The position numbers and the translations under genes were made by a program. From Margaritifera margaritifera (Eukaryota > Mollusca > Bivalvia > Unionida > Margaritiferidae), in the NCBI GenBank assembly GCA_029931535.1, contig JAQPZY010001626.1, forward strand, positions 5,596,501-5,660,500: 64,000 nt of DNA, written 5' to 3'. This document shows positions 1-13,306 of this stretch, in pieces; positions within the stretch are counted from its first letter, which is position 1; each line of letters opens with the position of its first letter. Under the pieces are notes generated by a model, which was not told the DNA's origin, made no database searches, and saw nothing but the letters and a program-made list of their open reading frames with translations.

Positions 1-865
1 GCAATACGCCTTTGTTAAAAGTTGAAGTTGGACCAATGTTCGGATGAGCCGCTGTTACTTGGTGTACCCTAGAGACAAATTCTAAATGTAGTGTGCACAT
101 TGAAGGCCTCTGCTGAAAGTAGATTTAATCAAGAATACACGGACTATGGAGTACCAGGCTGAATGAAATGAGACGAACAGTCATACTGGTGGATACCATT
201 GTCAATCCAATACATGGCATTTTATAAGAGCAAATATTTTCTAAAATCAACAGTAGCAAATGCTAAAAGTGATGTCGCTTTAAAACATTACAAAGGAGCA
301 AAAGTTACTAAATGATGAATAACAGACACACTGTCAATCTCATCATCTGAATGTCATTTTTCAAGATACCTGTTATGTGAAAGCTAGTTTTAATACAGAC
401 TTAAAATATAAGAAAAAACTACGGTATTTTAGGACCTAAAATATGACTAATGTACAGTTTTACAGCCTCCTTGAAATATTCAAGGCATTGTATCAATCAG
501 TAAAATTTTATAGAATTTATTATTAAGACCCCTTAATATTACAATTATCAGCAATTGTATCAAACCTATAATTTGTCCTTGATATCAATGAAATGATCAT
601 GATGCATGGTAAAACAAAACAAAGAAGAAAGTAAACACTTAGCAATGGTTGTAACAAATGCCGACATTAAATTTACACACTTTTACAAGATTCTAGCACC
701 TATTTCGAGTTCTATTTGCCCTAAAATAACAGTGATAAGAGTGTATGTCCCCTCCCCCTCCACCTCTACTGCTTCAAACTTTGCATCACGGGTGAGATTG
801 CCGATCTACCCGAGAAATTCTATGGTCTTAAAGTTCGATTTGTACACGTTTACAAGCAAAGTTAT
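1..865. other. AT-rich DNA, no gene seen
   Basis: No coding pattern, RNA gene or ordered repeat was recognised. A short plus-strand ORF near the right end (606-878) has no recognisable composition and runs into the satellite that follows, so I do not treat it as a gene. Confidence 0.5.
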
Positions 866-3800
866 GGATTGCAAATAGGACACGATTTGACATGGCGTAC
901 AAATAGGACATGATTTGTCATGGCGTACAAATAAGACGATTTGTCATAAAGATACTTAGTATCTACGTTTTTGTACAAGTTTACAAACAAAGTTATGGCG
1001 TAAAAATAGGACACGATTTGTCATTTTATGCAAATAGGACATGATTTGTTATGGCGTACAAGTAGGACACGATTTGTCATTGCATACAAATAGTACACGA
1101 TTTGTCATGGCGTACAAATAGGACACGAATTGTCATGGCGTACAAATTGGACACGATTTGTCATGGAGTACAAATAGGACACGATTTGCCATGGAGCACA
1201 AATAGGACACGATTTGTCATTTCATACAAATAGGACACGATTTGTCAATGCGTACAAATAGGACACGATTTGTCATGGCGTACAAATAGGACACGATTTG
1301 TCAATGCGCACAAATAGGATACGATTTGTCATTTCATACAAATAGGACACGATTTGTCATGGCGCACAAATAGGATACGATATGTCAGGGCGTACAAATA
1401 GGACACGATTTGTCATGGCGCACAAATAGGACACGATTTGTCATGGCGTACAAATAAGACGATTTGTCATAAAGATACTTAGTATCTACATGTTTGAACA
1501 AGTTTACAAACAAAGTTATGGCGTACAAGTAGGACACGATATGTCATTTTATACAAATAGGACACGATTTGTCATGGCGTACAAGTAGGATACGATTTGT
1601 CAGTTCATACAAATAGGATATGATTTGTCATGGCGTACAAATAGGACACGATTTGTCAATGCGTACAAATAGGACACGATTTGTCAATGCGTACAAATAG
1701 GACATGATTTGTCAATGCGTACAAATAGGACATGATTTGTCATGGCGCACAAATAGGATACGATTTGTCATTTCATACAAATAGGACACGATTTGTCAAT
1801 GCGTACAAATAGGACACGATTTGTCAATGCGTACAAATAGGACACGATTTGTCATGGCGTACAAATAGGACACGATTTGTCAATGCGCACAAATAGGATA
1901 CGATTTGTCATTTCATACAAATAGGACACGATTTGTCATGGCGCACAAATAGGATACGATTTGTCAGGGCGTACAAATAGGACACGATTTGTCATGGCGC
2001 ACAAATAGGACACGATTTGTCATGGCGTACAAATAAGACGATTTGTCATAAAGATACTTAGTATCTACATGTTTGAACAAGTTTACAAACAAAGTTATGG
2101 CGTACAAGTAGGACACGATTTGTCATTTTATACAAATAGGACACGATTTGTCATGGCCTACAAGTAGGATACGATTTGTCAGTTCATACAAATAGGATAT
2201 GATTTGTCATGGCGTACAAATAGGACACGATTTGTCAATGCGTACAAATAGGACACGATTTGTCAATGCGTACAAATAGGACATGATTTGTCAATGCGTA
2301 CAAATAGGACATGATTTGTCATGGTGTACATATAGGACACGATTTGTCATGGCGCACAAATAGGACACGATTTGTCATGGCGCACAAATAGGATACGATT
2401 TGTCATTTCATACAAATAGGACACGATTTGTCAATGCGTACAAATAGGACACGATTTGTCAATGCGTACAAATAGGACACGATTTGTCATGGCGTACAAA
2501 TAGGACACGATTTGTCAATGCGTACAAATAGGATACGATTTGTCATTTCATACAAATCGGACATGATTTGTCATAGTGTAAAAATAGCACACGATTTGTC
2601 ATGTCATACATATAGGACACGATTTGTCTTGGCGTACAAATAGGGCACGATTTGTCATGGCGCACAAATAGGGCACGATTTGTCATGGCGTACAAAAAAT
2701 AAGACGATTTGTCATAAAGATACTTAGTATCTACATGTTTGAACAAGTTTATAAACAAAGTCATGGCGTACAAGTAGGATACGATTTGTCATTTCATACA
2801 AATAGGACATTATTTGTCATTTCATGCAAATATGACATGATTTGTCATGGCGTACAAATAGGACACGAATTGTCATGGCGTACAAATAGGACATGATTTG
2901 TTATGGCGTCCAAGAAAGACACGATTTGTCATTTCATACAAATAAGACACGATTTGTCATGGAGCACAAATAGGACACGATTTGTCATTTCATACAAAAA
3001 GGACACGATTTGTCATGGCGTACAAAAAATAAGACGATTTGTCATAAAGATACTTAGTATCTACATGTTTGAACAAGTTTATAAACAAAGTCATGGCGTA
3101 CAAGTAGGATACGATTTGTCATTTCATACAAATAGGACACGATTTGTCCTTTCATACAAATAGGACACGATTTGTCATGGCGTACAAATAGGACACGATT
3201 TGTCGATGCGTTAAAATAGGACACGATTTGTCAATGCGTACAAATAGGACACGATTTGTCATGGCGCACAAATAGGACATGATTTGTCATGGCGCACAAA
3301 TAGGACACGATTTGTCATGGCGCACAAATAGGACACGATTTGTCATGGCGCACAAATAGGACACGATTTGTCATTTCATACAAATGGGACACGATATGTC
3401 ATGGCGCACAAATAGGACACGATTTGTCATGGCGCACAAATAGGACACACTTAGTCATGGCGTACAAATAGGACATGATTTGTCATGGCGCACAAATAGG
3501 ATATGATTTGTCATTTCATACAAATAGGACATGATTTGTCATGGCGTACAAATAGGACACGATTTGTCATGTCATACATATAGGACACGATTTGTCATGG
3601 CGTACAAATAGGACACGATTTGTCGATGCGTTAAAATAGGACACGATTTGTCAATGCGTACAAATAGGACACGATTTGTCATGGCGCACAAATAGGACAT
3701 GATTTGTCATGGCGCACAAATAGGACACGATTTGTCATGGCGCACAAATAGGACACGATTTGTCATGGCGCACAAATAGGACACGATTTGTCATTTCATA

Positions 3801-4250
3801 CAAATGGGACACGATTTGTCATGGCGCACAAATAGGACACGATTTGTCATGGCGCACAAATAGGACACACTTAGTCATGGCGTACAAATAGGACATGATT
3901 TGTCATGGCGCACAAATAGGATATGATTTGTCATTTCATACAAATAGGACATGATTTGTCATGGCGGACAAATAGGACACGATTTGTCATGGCGTACAAA
4001 AAATGACACGATTGGTCATGGCGTGCAAATAGGTCACTATTTGTCATGACGCACAAATAAGACGATTTGTCATAAAGATACTTAGTATCTACATGTTTGT
4101 ACAAGTTTACAAACAAAGCTATGGCGTACAAGTAGGACACGATTTGTCATGGCGTACAAATAGGACACGAATTGTCAATGCGTACAAATAGGACACGATT
4201 TGTCATGGCGTACAAGTAGGACACGATTTGTCATAAAGATACTTAGTACC
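866..4250. repeat. 28-bp satellite array with higher-order repeats
   Basis: About 3.4 kb of near-continuous 28-bp units built round the core TAGGACACGATTTGTCATGG. Units vary at a few positions (GCGTACAAA, GCGCACAAA or TTTCATACAAA leaders; GGACAC or GGACAT or GGATAC). A different spacer carrying the near-palindrome AGATACTTAGTATCT interrupts the array at about 951, 1473, 2053, 2719, 3049, 4077 and 4237. Blocks are copied as units: the stretch from about 3161 recurs 420 bp (15 units) downstream, including the rare variant GATGCGTTAAAATAGG at both places. The small ORFs here are translations of the repeat. Confidence 0.95.
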
Positions 4251-4660
4251 AAAATGTTTTCACTGATACAAATTAATGTGTTGACATACTTAGAAATTCT
4301 TATTCATAGCTACATAGATCGTCAAATTGTTACACATATACATTGGTAAAAATTAGGAAAAATCATCACCGGTTTGGTTTGATTTGGTATGGTGTTTAAT
4401 GGTGGATACAAAATAAAAGGTTATGTCGTGCTGAGGCTTCTTGGGTAATTTTATATGAAGATTCCACCCGCACCATTCTGGTCGCGAGTTGGGCACACAA
4501 AAACTGACCTCTCGTGATTGTCATGTCAACCCTGACAATACACAGTTCTCAATAGCATTATCATTATATGTCCCCCAAAATGGACTCAAGATCCTGTTCA
4601 TTTATATATTTGTAATATACAAGTCTTTTCAAATTAGTATACGAGGCAAGATATTTTTTT
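4251..4660. other. Unassigned DNA next to the satellite
   Basis: No gene or repeat recognised. A short ORF in this stretch (4489-4752) runs into a local duplication and is not credible as a gene. Confidence 0.4.
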
Positions 4661-4773
4661 TACCTAATAGTACCTTCTATGTTCTGTTATGTATAGCCTA
4701 TGTACAGTGCCATAATTACCTAATAGTACATTCTATGTTCTGTTATGTATAGCCTATGTACAGTGCCATAATT
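4661..4773. repeat. Two-copy 56-bp direct repeat
   Basis: A unit beginning TACCTAATAGTAC and ending GTGCCATAATTAC is repeated at 4661 and 4717 with almost no divergence, so the duplication is recent. Confidence 0.9.
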
Positions 4774-5153
4774 ACTACAGAAATCAAAATTTCAAAGTAT
4801 TTACATCATGTAATATCATAATCATTTACATATTAGTCAAAAGTAATAAGAAGGGTGTCAAAATTAATAATATTTCGATTCCAGGCTTTCACAAGTTGAA
4901 TACCATTACAATGGTTCGTTGGTTGTACAAGGTACAGTTTAAGCAATTCAAAAATACTTCAGTCATGAACACTTCCAAAAAAAAAAAACAGTGATTGAAA
5001 ATCTCATAAACATTTTCTTGAAAGCAATGATACTTAGTGAATAATTCATTTCACTTGTATGAAGTGATTTTTTTTACATTAAGGTGCAGCGATTACTCAT
5101 GTCTGAAATATGACATTGAAAGACTTCATACGCATTTCCAACAGCTGATAGGG
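4774..5153. other. Unassigned AT-rich DNA
   Basis: Contains short A runs (about 4978-4988) and no coding pattern. Nothing identifiable was seen. Confidence 0.4.
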
Positions 5154-5330
5154 AGCCGCTGTAGCTCAGTTGGTAGAGCGTCGAACTCGTAAGCCAAGGG
5201 TCGCATAATCGATACCTGCCCAGGCCATCACGGGTCGGCTGCCTCTCTGTGTCCTTAGAAAAGGCACTTAGTTCCCATTTCCTCGGCATAATGTAGCCAA
5301 TAATGTGTTACAAGTGTCGTTAAAACCAAT
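5154..5330 (+). mobile_element. tRNA-derived SINE, copy 1
   Basis: The head reads like a tRNA. A perfect RNA polymerase III A box, TAGCTCAGTTGG, lies at 5162-5173, and a degraded B box (ATAATCGATACC) at about 5205-5216. A body with CAGGCCATCACGGGTCGGCTG and GGCACTTAGTTCCCATTTCC follows and recurs in copy 2 on the other strand. The B-box damage and the non-tRNA body make this a SINE rather than a working tRNA gene. The exact 3' end is uncertain. Confidence 0.75.
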
Positions 5331-5454
5331 AGGTTCTCTTTTTAACTACTGATAATATCCGGCATGTAGTAACAGTTAAATCTCTGTATGATGATTTATT
5401 TTTTGTTTTTGTTGGTTTTAATGGCTCTTTCAACATATTATTGGCTATATCATG

Positions 5455-5590
5455 CAGAGGAAATGGAAGCTAAGTGCCTTTCCCAAGGACACACAGAGGC
5501 AGTCGACCCGGGCTGGCCTGGGCGAGTCAGCGACTATTGGATTAAGAGTCCGACGCTCTGTCAACTAAGGTATTAAAGCTGTTATACCTA
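5455..5590 (-). mobile_element. tRNA-derived SINE, copy 2 (inverted)
   Basis: Read on the minus strand this repeats the body of the copy at 5154: GCCCAGGCCAGCCCGGGTCG, then CTGCCTCTGTGTGTCCTT and GGCACTTAGCTTCCATTTCC. The tRNA-like head (TTAGTTGACAGAGCGTCGGA) is at about 5540-5575. The A box is more mutated than in copy 1. With copy 1 it forms an inverted pair about 170 bp apart. Confidence 0.7.
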
Positions 5591-8500
5591 GTTTGTAAAT
5601 ATAAAATGTTAAATGATATTTAATACAGCTTCTGTTACATCCAATAACATTTTTATTTTTTAGAAACATAACTGACAACACTCGAATTTTCTATAGTTAA
5701 AGATATGCCAAGATTTCCAAAATGTAAGCTATATAAATACCTCTTGGATACTTGTATTATCCAATAAGCAAACATTGTGAAGCACAGTTAATCAAAACAT
5801 ACCTTATTTATTTCTCCCAGAACCTGAATATAAAACTGGTCCTGACACATGATAAACCACATCTTAATCCCGGGCACATTTGTTTGTACTCAGTATCTTG
5901 TATGGAGTTCTGTTTACTCGTGTTTACTCACTGTGCCAGTAGTCGGTAACGAATCTCTTAACTAATTCGAATGTCCTAAGTACTAAGTCTGGAATTTCAT
6001 GCTAGCGGCTGCCTTCTAATACGATCTTTAGATCCCCATATTGAATACACTCACTCTTGCTTCTATCGTAAATCATGATATGAATAAGCGGATGAATTGG
6101 GGATTCCAAAACCTGGAGCTTCTGATCCACGGCTATGTTATCTTTGTTTCCCTAACAATGACCTATTGACTCATTAGTATCTGGAGGCTACAATCATAAA
6201 TCCTTCTGAACTGTTTGCTTGAATTGCGGATGTCTTCTGAAACCACCGTAACTGCAGATAACCATAATGTTGTTTTAATTATTGTCTCCCAACTTTGCAT
6301 ATAGGGGTTGTTTGGTAGATCTAGGATGTATTTAAGCTTGATTGAAATGATGGAAAAGATGTGAAGTTATATTGCTGGAAGTGCGACCCCGCGAGAACAC
6401 ACATAATTATTCTTGCGAATCATTTTCAAGCGCCGGCTGGTTCTACAGTTTTGTGCTGTTATGAAACTAGTTAGTTATAATCAAACTCTATTCCGCTGAA
6501 CAGTTTTCTATGATCTTAGAGAACGTATTACACGGCGAATATTTAGCTCTAATTCATAATGCAGACAATATGAAATTAATAGGTATACATACATTGCCTG
6601 GCACAGAAAAAGAAGTCAGATGTAATTCAATTATTACGTCAGATATGTGCTAATAACTCAAAATATATTTAGGCAGTCGGATGTGAATTATAGGGAATAC
6701 AAGTGATATAACACTTCCACTCTGCTTTCTATGAAACTTATCAAAATATTCGGACAATATAGTAGGTTACTGAGTGCCTTTTTATTGCATGCTCAGTAAT
6801 AAATCACTTCATTAAATGTTATAATTGTTTGCCTATATCCTTGTGTTTCTTTTCGTTTGAATTTTGCGGGTTTTTTTTTATGGATTTACTACCTACACAA
6901 TAATAATATATGGTCCTTTTCCCTTCAAAGAAATTCTCATAATTTTGTATTATCTTGTAAGGACTATTTATAGATACGTTCACTTAGAAATAGCCGGAAT
7001 TCACAAAGATGGGCGCAAATCAGCTTAGGATAAAGATAAAACCAAAGACCTATGAGCAACCTTTCGCTGCAAAGGTTTGACCGCTAGAAAGCCTGTCAAT
7101 CGGAACATCTCGTGGCTTTTGTACAAAATTGCATTCCGGAAATATTTCGACGGAGTGATAAAGAGTAAAATGGGGGAAAACGGTAGAAAATGGCGGAGAT
7201 TTCAGTAACACCATACAGTACGCTAGGTGAAATAGAACCATGTCACGACATTATGATACCTTTATAGAATTATTTGCACAAGTTCAGTAAAAGAAAGGTC
7301 TCTGGTAAGTTTATACTTGAAAACAACAACAACAACAACCAACAGAAAAACAACAACTTGAAGTCTTGTTCATGCAGACCCTTGTGTAGCTCCGATGAAT
7401 TTTTTTTTACATACAATGGTTTGGTAGAATGTTTCATTGATCACTGTTACCGATAGAAGGCGCTTCGGTTAAACTTTACAGAAGCGAACTAGAAAGCCAT
7501 CTCTAAATTGTTCTAAATGTATTTTCTGTAATCATTAAACCAAAATAATATTGAAAGTGTAAAAATATAAAATTAACACAATTAGTCATGCAGGAGGCGT
7601 GTCTCAATGAGTCAATGAAAATGTCCAGGTTTAAGTGAAACTTGTCGTTTTGTCATCACAATAACTTTAGACATCACATAATTTCATCAGCCAATGAAAC
7701 CACTATCCTAATTTCTGGGAAAGCCTCTTTCTGGCGTTACGAGAAAACCAGAGCCAGTATGGCTGATATCTCAAAGAGACACGCGAGATTCTGGTTGAAT
7801 GAGACTATGACACTTGTGACTGTTTCGGACAAGAATAAGTCATCTCAATCGAGTCGATATAATGAACGCTAAGAAAATGTATGACGTGCACACGACGTCA
7901 TTTGGTAGACACATGTTTATTACTTGTCAGTTTAATCTTACATGGTCGAGCTGGCGTTCGATACGGATGTTTAATCCGTATTTCGGCATCACACACCCAA
8001 ATTGGAACTATTTAGATGTTTTCTCTGAAGTTGCGCGAGATATTCCTATACGCACAAAATCGAACTTTTATAAAACAAAATTCGTTTTGAATTTCATTGA
8101 CACTATAAAGCTGCAAATATTTAGAAAGCATAAAAGAGGGGATATGTAATAAATACAAAACCGCATTCGTATTTTGTGTGTGTGTGTATGTGTGTCCACT
8201 CGGGGGCAAGAACTAGTTTGGTATGGCTTTTGAATAAGTCCCAGCTTGACGGACTCAGCATATCCCTACTCCATGTCAAACTCCTTCTTCCTGCCAACTC
8301 AGAATGAAACAAATATGTAGTTTTATGTACATATGGAATGGCGGCGACTGTAGTAATTCCAAGTCTTTTTCTCAATCATTGGCGCAAAAGCCCAAGCGTG
8401 TCGTTCTGAGCGTGTTCTAATTGAAAACCTGCGCGGTGCATTTACGGCAGGACCTAGATCGCTAAAGATTTCCAACGGTATCTTACACTTTTCATTGACT

Positions 8501-8914
8501 TTATCCTTTTCTGTCACAAGACATTCGTTGCGATTATAAAATCATATCAGAATTTTCTTGTCATCATTTTATAAGAAACAGAAATCCACTCTCTACCAGA
8601 GTTTATAGCGATACGATATACCTAGGTAAAAGTGACGTCATAGAGATGACGTCATAATATAATGATCATATTATTTCGAATTGCCCAATAAGCGTTGATT
8701 TTACAAATGCGGACGACCTTAACTCTAACTCATTTCTTGTGTTGGTGAGCCTATAACCTGTATGAAAATTGTTGGCATTGAGGATATAATGGTTCAGTAA
8801 ATAATTTTAGCTAAGATTATAATGTTCTTACTGTTCATTATCGGGTTGTATAATCGTCGGAAATAGACTTTATACCAATAACGATGGTGGGAGTTTATTG
8901 CGGATTTGGCTGCT
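5591..8914. other. Long unassigned stretch, no supported gene
   Basis: AT-rich DNA with only short ORFs (for example 7642-7872 and 7862-8149) that have no recognisable domain and no shared frame. Local points are a short (AAC)n tract near 7325, a GT run at 8175-8195, the motif AAAATGGCGGAG at about 7185, and a paired CRE site near 8640 listed separately. Confidence 0.4.
8633..8654. promoter_or_regulatory. Pair of CRE (TGACGTCA) motifs
   Basis: Two perfect TGACGTCA palindromes lie at 8633-8640 and 8647-8654, 14 bp centre to centre. This is the consensus site for CREB/ATF bZIP factors. No recognised transcription unit is attached, so a regulatory role is only a possibility. Confidence 0.4.
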
Positions 8915-9018
8915 GAAAGTTGAAGAATTGCTTCGGATGGATTGAAAAAAGGAAACACACCTCACAATGAAAGTTGACGAATTGCTTCGGATGGATTGAA
9001 TAAAGGAAATACAGCCTC
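8915..9018. repeat. Two-copy 54-bp direct repeat
   Basis: The segment GAAAGTTGAAGAATTGCTTC plus downstream bases occurs at 8915 and again at 8969 with few changes. Confidence 0.85.
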
Positions 9019-9089
9019 TGACTAGTATTAGCCTCAAGATCAAGCTTACAATAAAGATGTTCCAATGACAGCATACGTGAGCATATTAT

Positions 9090-10178
<1,089 letters not shown>

Positions 10179-10263
<85 letters not shown>

Positions 10264-10281
10264 GGAAGGGAAAGAGAGAGA
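10179..10281. repeat. (GA)n microsatellite
   Basis: About 40 GA dinucleotides followed by an imperfect GAAGG/AAAGAG extension. Arg-Glu and Ser-Leu ORFs over it are artefacts. Confidence 0.98.
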
Positions 10282-10349
10282 TTATATTATTCCAATTGTT
10301 ATTGTTACCAATAGAGAGAAGAAAAAAAACATACTTATTAACAGACAAG

Positions 10350-10615
10350 GATACACCCTGACTGACCAATGCCTATTCTGATCGACCAACACCTATTGTG
10401 ACTGATCAACACCGCTGTGACTAACCAAAACCTATTCTGACTGACCAAACTCTTTACTGACTTACCTATTCTGAATGACCGGTGCCTATTCTGGCTGACC
10501 AATTCCCATCCTATTATGACTGAAAAAACACGTATTGTGACAGACCAATAGCTATTCTGACTGATCAACACCTATTCTTGCTGACTAACGATTATTCTGA
10601 CTGACCAATGCCTTT
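10350..10615. repeat. Degenerate ~23-bp tandem repeat
   Basis: About eleven diverged units of the type CTGACTGACCAACACCTATT. Unit length varies by a few bases, which marks an old minisatellite. Confidence 0.8.
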
Positions 10616-10770
10616 AACTTGTAAATATTTTTATTTCTGTAGTAGGAATCCAAATGGACCGTGTACTTCGATGAGAATTAATTACTGGGTCGGCATGCGG
10701 GTGTGTCTGCTACGCATGAATGCCTGTACCACCGACTTTTAGCATCATTGTTTGGTGATGTGTGCATATT

Positions 10771-10852
10771 CGAGATGGTATAGTGGCTGGTGCTTACAAG
10801 CAAGGCGATGGGTGCCCTAACCCGCGGATCCGGATTCGAATCTCCGTAGAGT
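10771..10852 (+). mobile_element. tRNA-like sequence (SINE head or tRNA relic)
   Basis: CGAGATGGTATAGTGGCTGG resembles a D-arm/A-box region. GGATTCGAATC at about 10831-10841 is a near-consensus B box flanked by CGGA and TCCG, which can pair as a T-arm stem. No clean acceptor stem and no convincing anticodon loop can be drawn, so a functional tRNA is unlikely. Confidence 0.5.
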
Positions 10853-10984
10853 ACAAATTAAAATTCTCTAACCTGTATGATAATATTATTTATTCGCATT
10901 TAAAAATTCTGCTAATGTTATCAAGCATTCTCCAGTAGGATCCAGGGATAGCACTTTCCGCTCTGTTTGGTGTATACTTGTAAT

Positions 10985-11105
<121 letters not shown>

Positions 11106-11223
11106 TGATCTAAGAAAATATTAGAAACAAAATTGCATTCATCCTTCGCACAAAATCTTCAGCGAAGTTCTTTAAGTTAGTGGAAATTAATTGGTTATGT
11201 ATCTCGTCGACGAGAGAAATTAA

Positions 11224-11419
11224 TTTTTTAAATCGGACATGAAAGAGATGTTAACTGAATACATGGTTAACGGTTTTTAAATCAGACATGAAAGAATTGT
11301 TAACTGAATACATGGTTAACGGTTTTTAAATCAGACATGAAAGAATTGTTAACTGAATACATGGTTAACTGAATACATGGTTAACGGAATACATGGTTAA
11401 CGGAATACATGGTTAACGG
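11224..11419. repeat. 49-bp tandem repeat with nested 16-17-bp unit
   Basis: Three copies of a 49-bp unit (TTTTTAAATCAGACATGAAA, then GAATTGTTAACTGAATACAT). They are followed by several extra copies of its last 16-17 bases, AATACATGGTTAACGG. Growth of the small internal unit at the array edge suggests slippage. Confidence 0.9.
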
Positions 11420-11841
11420 TTTCATTAGCGATGATATATGGATTTGCCTTTAATGCAAATGATGCATAATTTAGCAATAACAGAGCGGATTTTCATATAA
11501 GTGAGTTGTTGAAGCTTACTTCCTGTACGTCTGATTGTCTGATAAGTAAATATTTAGAAGAACAAGTTCATATGCACTTCATTAAGTCATCATATACTTT
11601 TCCATACAGGCCTGTTCGAAGTTTCTACAGTAGCATCTAGTTTCGCAACAAAGTTCTAAGTTCTTCTTCAATTAAGAGCGTTTTTCTTCCCAGCCTTCTT
11701 GCCTTAACATGATAAATTTATAGAACCACACAAGTACAAACAGCAAAAGTATCCAGCCATATTACGATGAAAAGAATACACTCTCGTGATATGCCACCAA
11801 TTTAATTTAAGGAATATGAAGGCCATTATAGTCCCTTTGAC
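11420..11841. other. Unassigned DNA
   Basis: No gene or repeat recognised between two minisatellites. Confidence 0.4.
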
Positions 11842-11970
11842 GTCAAATTAGCAAGCGTTGCTCTTATTTGATGCTTAATTTGTTACGTCAAATTAGCAAG
11901 CGTTGCTCTTGTTTGATGCTTAATTTGTCAAATTAGCAAGCATTGCTCTTGTTTGATGCTTAATTTGTTA
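11842..11970. repeat. Three-copy 40-45-bp tandem repeat
   Basis: Units beginning GTCAAATTAGCAAGC start at 11842, 11887 and 11927 and end in GATGCTTAATTTGT. Each unit contains AATTAG and CTTAATT, so it has partial dyad symmetry. Confidence 0.9.
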
Positions 11971-13306
11971 TTTCAACGGCGAATTTAAGCTAATCTGCTA
12001 AAATAATTGCTTACTGCTTGTAAAGAAGTGCTTTTGGACAACCAAGTTTTAAGTCGCAACATTTGCGAAATACGGGAATTTTCTGCACGTGTTGGTCTTG
12101 CTGACAGTCAGCTGATCCATCAACGATCCCTCTTACTCGAATGTTGATGCCTACGGAATATTCAATTTAAATAAAAAAAGGTTCAAGGTTTGTTTTTCGA
12201 AGTACAAAAAATAAACTATAGAGAAGAAAACCCGTGCATCCGAGAAATAGGGTGTGGAAATCATTTCATGGAAGCCAACCTTTCACTCCCCAAACCTTGA
12301 GTACAGTGAGAAAGAAAATCACATTTTCACTCATTTTTATGTATGCGATTATGCTTTTATACGGGTCTCTTTGTGCGCTTAGGTTCAGTCATTCAAATAT
12401 TCTCGCTACCACCCTTACAGACGAGGTAAATTTTAAAATACATTTATGTTTCGTACCAGGATCAACAACAAATTTATTTCTCGTTATAGAACTACGAGAA
12501 ATAAAGGATGTTATCGACAAAAAAAGCAGAATTTCTGCCAGAAAAGACTGCACAAGAGACCACATCTGTTCGAGAAGAGCATGACGACAACAGTTGAATT
12601 TTTAAGTAATGGATATCCAGACAGCCCCTAAATAACTGCAACGGTGAATCAATGCTAAGTCAAAGATATGTAAATCATGCAAATTATGCTAGATATTTGT
12701 CAATTTGTTAAAGACCTCGCAATTATATAGAGAAGTTGAAGACATGAATGTAATTCTAATTGATGAACATCTCTAAAATCTCCAAGTAGGTGTATTGAAG
12801 AAAAAAATATTTGGCAAGAAAATATAAATAATTGAAAATGAAGCTACTTTTTGTCTTTATCATCGGTTTAAGCAGAAAGTCGAATCTGTTTTGGACGATT
12901 AAAGTAGTTCTTGAAACAACATGCGTAAAGATGGCGTATCTCATGTGACCAACAATTTCAACGTTAAGATCATTATGACATTTGATTCATTTATGAACTT
13001 ACTTGTGTACAAGTGACAAATATTCATATCCCAAAGGTGATCATTATTCACATAACTATTTGTGTACACGTTGCTAGGTAACACAGATAAAGCATAAAAT
13101 ATTTCTCTTATATCTTTTATGTTTGGGAAATAACTCGGTTATTGACATTCACGTATTTGTTCCTTTATCTTTGACAGTCATTAACTAAAAAATACAACAA
13201 AATGGAACTAAGATATATATCGGCCTCTATATGCTTTTACTTTTGCAGGCGCAGATGCCGGTATTGACTAATGAACTACAAAGAAAAGCAAAGTTCCAAT
13301 ACAAGA
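11971..13306. other. Unassigned DNA; one 116-codon ORF not credited
   Basis: A plus-strand ORF at 12234-12584 is the longest non-repeat frame here. It has one hydrophobic stretch (SLIFMYAIMLLYGSL) but no recognised domain. A+T-rich DNA yields ORFs of this size by chance, so I do not call a gene. Confidence 0.35.

Noticed and set aside
606..878. 90-codon ORF at the left edge
   Set aside because: No domain, and its 3' end lies in the satellite.
866..4250. CRISPR-like array of 28-bp repeats
   Set aside because: Units abut with no unique spacers, there are no cas genes, and the setting is eukaryotic. It is satellite DNA.
5154..5230. Functional tRNA gene
   Set aside because: The A box is perfect but the B box is degraded, the acceptor stem does not close, and the same body sequence recurs on the other strand. 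It is a SINE.
12234..12584. 116-codon plus-strand ORF as a membrane protein
   Set aside because: One hydrophobic stretch only, no recognisable family, and length within chance for AT-rich DNA.
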